Of a stretch of 5,110 nt of DNA, positions 1 to 4,681 are shown piece after piece (positions within the stretch are counted from its first letter, which is position 1; each line of letters begins with the position of its first letter). The translations under genes were made by a program, and so were the position numbers. Source of the DNA: DASVSL01 sp036388095 (lineage in GTDB: Bacteria > Patescibacteriota > Saccharimonadia > Saccharimonadales > Saccharimonadaceae); contig DASVSL010000035.1 in the NCBI GenBank assembly GCA_036388095.1, positions 1-5,110 on the forward strand, in the 5' to 3' direction. Under the pieces are notes generated by a model. It ran no database searches and was not told where the DNA came from. It worked only from the letters and a program-made list of their open reading frames with translations.

Positions 1-290
1 AAATTCAAATGCTGAAGCTGATCGGTGCCGACAAGAATTTCATTCGTGGGCCATTCGTCATCGAGGCTGTCATGTATGGTTTTGTGGCGGCGCTGATTGC
101 TACCGCGATCGGCTACGCCCTAATCTATGCCGCCGAAAAACCACTGGGTAGTTACGGTATCGCCGTCGCGCCGACCCTCCGAAACTTGACCGTGTTTGCG
201 CCGCTCATCTTACTCGCGATGATCGCCATCGGGGCCTTGATTGGTGTCATTAGTTCACGGTTGGCGGTGCGTCGGTACCTCAAAGTTTGA
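1..290 (+). CDS. ftsX: Cell-division ABC transporter permease FtsX, C-terminal part (5' end outside window)
   Basis: FtsX is the membrane subunit of the FtsEX complex. It sits at the division site and passes FtsE ATPase activity to periplasmic or extracellular peptidoglycan hydrolases. The open frame enters from the left edge (in frame from base 3, with I-Q before the first Met), so the ATG at 9 is an internal Met, not the start. Visible are the family's conserved stretch M-L-K-L-I-G-A with F-I-R-G-P-F just after it, then a membrane segment (about residues 18-45 counted from that Met), a short loop, a last membrane segment (about 60-82) and a basic tail ending R-R-Y-L-K-V. This matches the end of the FtsX/MacB-type permease domain. 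The frame ends in TGA. A CHAP hydrolase gene follows 61 bases later, the kind of partner FtsEX controls elsewhere. ftsE would be expected just upstream, outside the window. The family call is confident; the partner assignment is inference. Confidence 0.93.
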   Translation, partial: IQMLKLIGADKNFIRGPFVIEAVMYGFVAALIATAIGYALIYAAEKPLGSYGIAVAPTLRNLTVFAPLILLAMIAIGALIGVISSRLAVRRYLKV

Positions 291-300
291 CTTTTGCAGT

Positions 301-338
301 ATAAGTGTATTGACATTCATATTTGCTTATGCTAATGT
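301..338 (+). promoter_or_regulatory. Sigma-70-type promoter of the CHAP hydrolase gene
   Basis: A perfect -35 box TTGACA lies at 310-315. Seventeen bases later, 333-338 reads TAATGT, preceded by TGC (an extended -10 pattern). An alternative -10, GCTAAT at 331-336, has a 15-base spacer, so the exact -10 is uncertain. The -35 sits inside a 15-base stretch (301-315) that recurs almost unchanged in front of the gene at 3289. If this promoter is real, transcription starts around 343-346, very close to the ATG at 352. Confidence 0.7.
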
Positions 339-351
339 GGAATAAAGTCGC

Positions 352-1506
352 ATGAAACAAAGACTACATACCACCACTTTCAACAGTACTTCACTCCGCC
401 GGGTTGCCGTCGTAGCCTCTGCCCTCGTCATCGCCCTCTTTAGCGTCACATCGACGGTCTTTGCCGATACGCTCGATACCCAAATCAAAGACCTACAAGA
501 TAAAGTCAGCAGCTACCAAAACGAAGCCGGCCGCCTGCGTGCCGAAGCCGATACGTTGCAAAATGCCCTTGGGTCATTGACTGCCCAGAAGCAGGCTATC
601 CAGACCAAACTCGACCTAAGTCAGGCTCAGCTCGAAAAACTCAACGCGGACATCACCGCTAATCAGGCAAAGCTCGAAAAGCAGCAAAACGTGCTTGGCT
701 CGACCATTTCAGATTTGAGCGCCGAAAGCACCACCAGCCCAATCGAACTCCTGGCTGGCAGTAGCAGCATCGGTGACTTTATTGACCGTCAAGAATACCG
801 CAGTAGCGTCCAAGAACAGATTCAGAGTGCCATCACAGAGGTACAATCTCTCAAATTGAAACTAGCCGAACAAAAATCTGATCTTGAAAAAGTCCTCGCC
901 AATCAAAAGCAGCAGCGCGACGAACTGGCCGCCAAAGAAGCCGAGCAGGCAACACTGCTGGCACAAACTCAAGGCCAGGAAGCCAGCTACCAGGCAATGG
1001 TCAACGATGCCAACGGCCAGATTGGCAAGCTCCGCGCTCAGCAAGCAGCTCAGATTGCCGCCACTCGCCGCCACGCCGCTGCAACTGGTTCGTCGATTGT
1101 CGCCGGTAGTCCCTCCCGCGGTGGGTATCCAGCTTACCTCGCTAACTCACCAATGGACACCATCGTCGACGACTGGGGTATGTACAACCGCGAATGCGTC
1201 AGCTACACCGCCTGGAAGGTCTACCAGAAGAACGGCTATATGCAACACGGTGGTGGCCGCGGTCACGCCTACCAGTGGCCAACGACCTTCAACGTCGCAC
1301 AGGGTAACGCCCCTCGTGCCCAGTCAGTGGTCGTCTGGAACCAGTACCAGATCGGTGGTGGCTACGGACACGTCGCGTGGGTCGAGTCGGTTGGCTCTGA
1401 CGGTTCCATCTATGTCAGCCAGTACAACTACGGCAGCCCTGGTAACTACAGCGAAATGCGCGTTAGTGCATCACAGGCCTCTCAGCTGACCTACCTCTAC
1501 TTCTAG
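352..1506 (+). CDS. Secreted coiled-coil CHAP-domain peptidoglycan hydrolase (PcsB/CwlO-like architecture)
   Basis: Likely a secreted amidase or endopeptidase that cuts peptidoglycan during division, 384 residues. In order: a signal peptide (basic n-region with R16-R17, hydrophobic 18-36, probable cleavage V-F-A38/D39); a long Gln/Lys/Glu/Leu-rich coiled coil (about 40-120); a hinge with S-P-I-E-L-L at 129-134 and D-F-I-D-R-Q-E-Y at 142-149, a pattern typical of PcsB/CwlO-like coiled coils; a second coiled coil (about 150-240); a Ser/Gly/Pro-rich linker; and a C-terminal CHAP domain (about 262-384). Catalytic candidates are C282 (R-E-C-V-S-Y-T-A-W) and H340 (Y-G-H-V-A-W-V-E), with N359 in S-Q-Y-N-Y. 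The Glu often found two residues before that Asn is Gln here (Q357). There is no in-frame alternative start between 352 and the signal peptide. It follows ftsX directly, so activation by FtsEX, as for PcsB and RipC, is a reasonable inference. A hairpin terminator follows. Confidence 0.92.
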   Translation: MKQRLHTTTFNSTSLRRVAVVASALVIALFSVTSTVFADTLDTQIKDLQDKVSSYQNEAGRLRAEADTLQNALGSLTAQKQAIQTKLDLSQAQLEKLNADITANQAKLEKQQNVLGSTISDLSAESTTSPIELLAGSSSIGDFIDRQEYRSSVQEQIQSAITEVQSLKLKLAEQKSDLEKVLANQKQQRDELAAKEAEQATLLAQTQGQEASYQAMVNDANGQIGKLRAQQAAQIAATRRHAAATGSSIVAGSPSRGGYPAYLANSPMDTIVDDWGMYNRECVSYTAWKVYQKNGYMQHGGGRGHAYQWPTTFNVAQGNAPRAQSVVVWNQYQIGGGYGHVAWVESVGSDGSIYVSQYNYGSPGNYSEMRVSASQASQLTYLYF

Positions 1507-1527
1507 ACTCGCTTTCGACAACGCCCG

Positions 1528-1570
1528 TATGGCTGTCACCGTGCTACCATGGTGACAGCCATAATCTTTT
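1528..1570 (+). terminator. Rho-independent terminator of the CHAP hydrolase gene
   Basis: A perfect 13-bp stem pairs 1528-1540 (TATGGCTGTCACC) with 1551-1563, around a 10-base loop. The loop can close further by three pairs (one G-U). A run of five T residues lies at 1567-1571, just past the stem. It begins 22 bases after the hydrolase stop codon. The ATG at 1549-1551 lies inside the hairpin, which argues against it being the start of the next gene. Confidence 0.8.
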
Positions 1571-1575
1571 TACTT

Positions 1576-1582
1576 GGGGGAA
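1576..1582 (+). promoter_or_regulatory. Shine-Dalgarno site that fixes the start of the S41 protease
   Basis: GGGGGAA lies five bases before the ATG at 1588. The upstream in-frame ATG at 1549 has no such site and sits in the terminator hairpin, so 1588 is the preferred start. Confidence 0.7.
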
Positions 1583-1587
1583 CCGCC

Positions 1588-2817
1588 ATGTCAGATCGCA
1601 AGGATGCGACACCAGCACCTACTACAAAAGCTGTATCACCAGCTCCGAAGCGCAGCGGCTTGCCGTGGCACCAGGTAGCGTTAGTCGCCCTTTTCGTGGG
1701 CGTTGTCAGCTTTATCGGTGGCACCCGCAGCGACGAGCTGCAAGCCAGCCTGAACGGGCAGGGTAGTAGCGCTGACCCCGATTTCAGCTCACTCGACGAT
1801 GTCTACGATACGCTGAAGGGCCAGTACGACGGCAAACTTGATAACGCCGCCATCATCGCCGGCGCCAAAGACGGTCTGGTCAAGGCGACCGGCGATCCGT
1901 ACACCGATTACTTCACCGCCAAAGAAGCCGAAGAGTTCAACAGTGACCTAAGTGGAAGTTTTCAGGGGATCGGCGCCGAACTTGGCAAAAAAGACCAACA
2001 GCTGGTCGTGATCAACACCCTCGACGACAGCCCAGCTAAAAAGGCTGGTCTCCTAGCGGGGGACGCTATCGTCACCGTCAACGACGACGATGCGGCTGAC
2101 TGGTCGGTCGAAGAGGCCGTCAGCAAGATCCGTGGCGATGCTGGCACGACGGTCAAGCTTGGCATCGTCCGGGCCGATGAACTCAAAGAGATTTCTATTA
2201 CCCGCGCCGCCATTACCAATCCTAGCGTCAAATCAGAAGTGCTACAGGGTAACGTCGGCTACTTGCGACTGTCCCGGTTCGATGAAAACACCGAGACGCT
2301 CAGTCGACAGGCTGCTGACACGTTCAAAGCGGACGGCGTCAAAAATGTCATCCTAGACCTGCGTGGCAACGGCGGTGGCTACCTGGACGCCGGAGTCGGT
2401 GTGGCCAGCCTATGGCTCAATGACAAAGTCGTCGTTAGTGAACGCCGCGGCAATGAAGTTGTCGAGACGCTTCGGTCAGACAAAGACGCGCCACTTGAGG
2501 GCATCAAGACGATCGTGCTGGTCGATGGTGGTAGTGCCAGCGCCAGCGAAATCGTCGCTGGCGCCTTGGTCGACAACAAAGCCGCTACCTTGCTCGGTCA
2601 GAAGACCTTCGGCAAGGGTAGTGTCCAGCGCATTGTTGACGTAAAGGGTGGCGGCCAGCTCAAGGTGACGGTTGCCAAGTGGTACACGCCGGCCGGCAAG
2701 AACATCAACAAAGAAGGCATCACGCCAGGTACGATCGTTGAGCTGACGGCCGATGATGTCAATGCCAACCGTGACCCACAAAAGGACAAAGCGCTGCAAC
2801 TATTACAGGCGCCGTAA
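1588..2817 (+). CDS. ctpA: S41-family carboxyl-terminal processing protease (CtpA/CtpB type) with PDZ domain
   Basis: A serine protease of the C-terminal processing family, probably membrane-anchored with its catalytic part outside, that trims or degrades exported proteins. With the start at 1588 it has 409 residues, normal for the family. In order: a Pro/Ala/Lys-rich N-terminus; one membrane segment or uncleaved signal anchor (about 28-45); a helical region (about 60-118); a PDZ domain (about 121-207, with G-I-G-A-E-L and S-P-A-K-K-A-G-L); and the S41 protease core (about 212-400). The core carries D-L-R-G-N-G-G-G at 257-264, S-A-S-A-S-E at 316-321 and T-F-G-K-G-S-V-Q at 340-347. The predicted catalytic set is S318, K343 and Q347; the Ser-to-Lys spacing of 25 and Lys-to-Gln spacing of 4 match CtpB. 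The start is supported by GGGGGAA, while the in-frame ATG 39 bases upstream lies in a terminator. The response-regulator gene begins 6 bases after the stop. CTP proteases elsewhere control cell-wall hydrolases, which makes the neighbouring CHAP protein a possible substrate (inference). Confidence 0.93.
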   Translation: MSDRKDATPAPTTKAVSPAPKRSGLPWHQVALVALFVGVVSFIGGTRSDELQASLNGQGSSADPDFSSLDDVYDTLKGQYDGKLDNAAIIAGAKDGLVKATGDPYTDYFTAKEAEEFNSDLSGSFQGIGAELGKKDQQLVVINTLDDSPAKKAGLLAGDAIVTVNDDDAADWSVEEAVSKIRGDAGTTVKLGIVRADELKEISITRAAITNPSVKSEVLQGNVGYLRLSRFDENTETLSRQAADTFKADGVKNVILDLRGNGGGYLDAGVGVASLWLNDKVVVSERRGNEVVETLRSDKDAPLEGIKTIVLVDGGSASASEIVAGALVDNKAATLLGQKTFGKGSVQRIVDVKGGGQLKVTVAKWYTPAGKNINKEGITPGTIVELTADDVNANRDPQKDKALQLLQAP

Positions 2818-2823
2818 CTCCTG

Positions 2824-3201
2824 ATGACTGACACTCCTAAGATTCTGCTGGTCGAGGACGACGAGAGCCTCGCTAGTGTCTACCAGACCCGCTTCGAGGC
2901 CGAAGGGTTCCAGGTGCGCCACGTAGCCAGCGGAGAAGACGCCTTGCCAGTCGCGATCGACTACCGGCCTGATCTGATTCTGCTGGATGTCATGATTCCG
3001 GGTATCGGTGGTTTCGACGTGCTTGACCTGATTCGGACGACCCCGCAGACCATGAGCACGCGCGTCATCATGCTCAGCGCTCTCAGTCAGCCCAAGGACA
3101 AAGCCCGCGCTGAAAGCCTAGGAGTCGACGATTACCTCGTTAAATCACAAGTCGTCATCTCTGACGTCGTCGCCCGCATCCGCCGCGTCCTCGCGAACTA
3201 G
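2824..3201 (+). CDS. Stand-alone receiver-domain response regulator (CheY-like, no output domain)
   Basis: A 125-residue cytoplasmic protein that consists of one receiver (REC) domain. It would be phosphorylated by a histidine kinase and act through protein contacts, since there is no DNA-binding domain. Key residues are all present: acidic pocket E11-D12-D13, phospho-acceptor D55 in L-L-D-V-M-I-P, switch Ser S85 in M-L-S-A, aromatic Y104 and the conserved K107 (Y-L-V-K-S). The length is that of a bare REC domain. The gene starts 6 bases after the protease stop codon and has only a weak, distant AGG upstream (about 2807-2809), which suggests one transcript and possibly translational coupling with the protease. 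No kinase gene is visible in the window. No terminator is evident after the TAG, and the next promoter begins within about 30 bases. Confidence 0.93.
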   Translation: MTDTPKILLVEDDESLASVYQTRFEAEGFQVRHVASGEDALPVAIDYRPDLILLDVMIPGIGGFDVLDLIRTTPQTMSTRVIMLSALSQPKDKARAESLGVDDYLVKSQVVISDVVARIRRVLAN

Positions 3202-3219
3202 CCCCATATTACCTATTAC

Positions 3220-3257
3220 ATAAGCGTATTGACAAATACGATACATTTTGCTATAAT
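3220..3257 (+). promoter_or_regulatory. Consensus extended -10 promoter of the 137-residue orphan gene
   Basis: A perfect TTGACA (3229-3234), a 17-base spacer and a perfect TATAAT (3252-3257) preceded by TGC make a near-ideal sigma-70 promoter. The predicted start of transcription is near 3264, about 25 bases before the ATG at 3289. A 6-bp inverted repeat, CGTATT (3225-3230) and AATACG (3235-3240), flanks the last four bases of the -35 box and could be a regulator site. The stretch 3220-3234 matches 301-315 in 14 of 15 bases. Confidence 0.9.
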
Positions 3258-3288
3258 GAAAGTGTAATCATCGAAAAAGAAAAATAAT

Positions 3289-3702
3289 ATGACACACAAC
3301 AACCCTGAATCATTCCGCCAGCCAAATGTCGAACCATTTCAGACCCCGCTGCCACCACGTGGCAGGTATGAGCGCTCACCTGAGCCAGTCGAGGCAGAGC
3401 CCCGCGATATCAAGCCGGAGGGGTTTATGCGCTATAACAAAGACTACATGCGCCAGCAACTTGAAGCCCCTATTGAAGAAAATCAAATCGAAGACGGCTG
3501 GACGGCCGAGGGTGAGTATAAAACTCCAGAGGATGAGATCATGGTTTTTTTGGATAAGATCAATAAAGAGGGAAACGGCATTGTCACGACTGAGGTTGCT
3601 AGGCGTGAACTGATTGAACTCAACAAAGGACGGATGATTCCAGAATCTCCCTTTGCGGCGCTCGGCGAAGTCGGATTATCAGGGAGTATTACAAAGCCGT
3701 AA
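3289..3702 (+). CDS. Protein of unknown function, 137 residues, hydrophilic
   Basis: I do not recognise this family. The protein has no signal peptide, membrane segment or Cys. The N-terminal half (about 1-75) is rich in Pro, Glu, Arg and Asn and looks disordered. Residues about 78-110 (from P-E-D-E-I-M-V-F-L-D-K-I-N to T-T-E-V-A-R-R-E-L-I-E-L) look like two helices joined by a Gly/Asn turn, which could be a small folded unit. The reality of the gene is supported by a consensus promoter about 25 bases upstream, a perfect hairpin terminator starting 28 bases after the TAA stop, and a frame that fills this interval. The Shine-Dalgarno sequence is weak: only an A-rich leader with AAAGA precedes the ATG. 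Codon use looks more A/T-rich than in the neighbouring genes. It appears to be transcribed alone. Confidence 0.75.
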   Translation: MTHNNPESFRQPNVEPFQTPLPPRGRYERSPEPVEAEPRDIKPEGFMRYNKDYMRQQLEAPIEENQIEDGWTAEGEYKTPEDEIMVFLDKINKEGNGIVTTEVARRELIELNKGRMIPESPFAALGEVGLSGSITKP

Positions 3703-3730
3703 CATTATTCCGATTAACAAGTCGTATTCT

Positions 3731-3762
3731 TAAAAATAACGCCCAATCGGGCGTTATTTTTA
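3731..3762. terminator. Bidirectional Rho-independent terminator between the orphan gene and rpmA
   Basis: A perfect 14-bp stem pairs 3731-3744 (TAAAAATAACGCCC) with 3749-3762 around the 4-base loop AATC. The GC-rich part lies next to the loop, and A5 on the left and T5 on the right give a U tract in both directions. It lies between the stop of the + strand gene (3702) and the stop of rpmA on the - strand (3785), so it can end both convergent transcripts. Confidence 0.93.
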
Positions 3763-3782
3763 GTCTGTGTGCAAAAATCGAC

Positions 3783-4064
3783 TTAGGCTTGCGCGGTGAC
3801 GATGACCTGGGTGCGGGGTTCGGTCTTGCCGGTGAAACGGCGGGTCTTAACCTTTTTGAAACCGACGACGCCGCTGATTGCCGCGTGAATCGTGAAGTTA
3901 CGGCTCAGGTAAGTACCTGGGCCGGCTTGCTTGGTCGCGCCGACCTGGCGGACGAGGACTTCGCCGACGTTGACCTTCTGGCCACCGTAGCGTTTGACTC
4001 CCAGGCGCTGGCCGGGACTGTCGTGGACGTTTTTACTGGATCCGCCTGCTTTGACGTGTGACAT
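3783..4064 (-). CDS. rpmA: Large-subunit ribosomal protein L27
   Basis: L27 binds 23S rRNA, and its N-terminal tail reaches toward the peptidyl-transferase centre. The protein is 93 residues, a little longer than the usual 85 or so. Recognisable stretches are S-H-V-K-A-G-G-S-S (2-10), D-S-P-G-Q-R-L-G-V-K-R-Y-G-G-Q (about 15-29), V-R-Q, and T-I-H-A-A-I-S-G-V-V-G-F near the middle, with a basic C-terminus. The start at 4064 is chosen because AGAGG (plus strand 4073-4077) lies 8 bases before it and the N-terminus then matches the family. The longer in-frame ATG at 4103 falls within the promoter -10. There is no Firmicute-type cleavable N-terminal extension. The usual partner rplU (L21) is not adjacent: the upstream neighbour is a divergent lipoprotein gene. 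Several normally conserved positions differ (for example N-V-H-D-S where N-G-R-D-S is usual). Confidence 0.95.
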   Translation of the reverse strand: MSHVKAGGSSKNVHDSPGQRLGVKRYGGQKVNVGEVLVRQVGATKQAGPGTYLSRNFTIHAAISGVVGFKKVKTRRFTGKTEPRTQVIVTAQA

Positions 4065-4072
4065 ACAATTGA

Positions 4073-4077
4073 CCTCT
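4073..4077 (-). promoter_or_regulatory. Shine-Dalgarno site of rpmA
   Basis: AGAGG on the - strand lies 8 bases before the ATG at 4064. It decides this start over the in-frame ATG at 4103, which lies inside the promoter. Confidence 0.75.
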
Positions 4078-4102
4078 GAACTTTTATGACAAAACTTGCT
4101 CA

Positions 4103-4131
4103 ACTATAGCAAATATCGCACGGTCTTTCAA
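4103..4131 (-). promoter_or_regulatory. Promoter of rpmA
   Basis: Read on the - strand: TTGAAA (plus positions 4126-4131), a 17-base spacer, then TATAGT (4103-4108) preceded by TGC, an extended -10. Each hexamer is one base from consensus. The predicted transcript starts about 30 bases before the rpmA ATG and includes its AGAGG site. Confidence 0.83.
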
Positions 4132-4148
4132 GGGGTGGTAGTGATTGG

Positions 4149-4177
4149 TGGACAGAACGATCCGTACATCGTACAGT
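4149..4177 (+). promoter_or_regulatory. Candidate promoter of the lipoprotein gene
   Basis: TGGACA (4149-4154), a 17-base spacer and TACAGT (4172-4177) form a moderate sigma-70 match (5 of 6 and 4 of 6). A tandem repeat of CGTACA (4163-4168 and 4170-4175) overlaps the -10. It lies back to back with the rpmA promoter in the 151-base divergent intergenic region. Confidence 0.5.
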
Positions 4178-4215
4178 AGCTAAATTAGACATGCCACCGA
4201 CCGAAGGGAACAATC

Positions 4216-4626
4216 ATGTCTCGTAATTCAAAGCTCGCCGGTGTCGGCGTGGTGATTTGCTTGGCGCTGACCGGCTGTAGCGGCGGTGTCAGCATCGACG
4301 GCGGACAGACGCCCCGCGTCTCGGCATCGGCCAAGCCACTGACGAAGCCCGAGCTGCGTAAGGCTCAGCGGCAGTACAAGACGGCCGAACGTGACTTGCG
4401 CCGAGCGCTCGCCAAAGCCGACAACAAGAGCGACCGCCTGTGGATTGCTCTGACCCATGCCTGCAAGCAGGGCAATGGCCTCAAGGCCGACGACAAGCTT
4501 GGTCGCCGCTACCGTCAGCTCTACCGGGATGCCTGGCAGGACAACTGGACGAAGGACAATCCGTTCTCGCTTGGACGGGACGTCATGGACCGGTTGAACA
4601 GCGGCATTTGCCAGTTGCTGCGCTAA
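4216..4626 (+). CDS. Small predicted lipoprotein of unknown function
   Basis: A 136-residue exported protein, probably lipid-anchored at the outer face of the membrane. It has a short basic n-region (R3, K6), a hydrophobic core (7-18) and a lipobox L18-T19-G20-C21 followed by S-G-G; C21 would be the lipidated Cys. A Ser/Gly/Pro-rich linker (22-45) leads to a basic, helix-prone domain (about 46-136) rich in Arg, Lys, Ala and Leu with several Trp and Tyr (W76, Y99, Y103, W107, W111). Two further Cys, C83 and C132, could form a disulphide outside the cell. I recognise no family. The start is supported by GAAGGGAA about 6 bases before the ATG and by the signal peptide directly after it. It has its own candidate promoter and a terminator, so it is probably transcribed alone. 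A 140-codon antisense frame exists but has none of these marks. Confidence 0.85.
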   Translation: MSRNSKLAGVGVVICLALTGCSGGVSIDGGQTPRVSASAKPLTKPELRKAQRQYKTAERDLRRALAKADNKSDRLWIALTHACKQGNGLKADDKLGRRYRQLYRDAWQDNWTKDNPFSLGRDVMDRLNSGICQLLR

Positions 4627-4644
4627 GCCAATCACTTTTATTTT

Positions 4645-4681
4645 GGGCATGGGTTTTTACTAAAAACTAACGCCCTTTTTT
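4645..4681 (+). terminator. Rho-independent terminator of the lipoprotein gene
   Basis: An outer stem GGGC (4645-4648) with GCCC (4672-4675), an internal loop, and an inner stem GTTTTT (4653-4658) with AAAAAC (4662-4667) closed by a 3-base loop. It is followed by six T residues (4676-4681) and starts 18 bases after the stop codon. On the - strand the hairpin is followed by A-rich sequence, so it should work mainly for the + strand gene. Its T tract touches the stop codon of the convergent methyltransferase. Confidence 0.7.

Noticed and set aside
9..11. ATG at 9 as a real start codon
   Set aside because: The frame is open to the window edge and conserved FtsX residues flank this Met, so it is internal.
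397..417. Twin-arginine (Tat) export signal in the hydrolase (R16-R17)
   Set aside because: The following residues V-A-V do not match the x-F-L-K pattern, and the segment fits an ordinary Sec signal peptide.
884..1489. A 201-codon + strand frame inside the hydrolase gene
   Set aside because: It is a shifted frame of the CHAP gene with a low-complexity Ser/Thr/Arg/Pro composition and no ribosome site; the coiled coil and catalytic motifs are in the other frame.
1533..1565. Possible promoter for the protease with CATAAT at 1560-1565
   Set aside because: The -10-like box overlaps the terminator stem, and the only -35-like sequence (CTGTCA at 1533-1538) is 21 bases away.
3202..3228. Terminator after the response regulator
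   Set aside because: No stable hairpin with a T tract is present in this short gap; transcripts probably run into the next gene or end by another mechanism.
3789..4061. A 90-codon + strand frame antisense to rpmA
   Set aside because: The - strand encodes unmistakable L27; the antisense product has no features of its own.
4228..4650. A 140-codon open frame on the - strand, antisense to the lipoprotein gene
   Set aside because: The + strand frame has a Shine-Dalgarno site, signal peptide, lipobox and terminator. The antisense frame has no recognisable features and mirrors the codon bias of the real gene.
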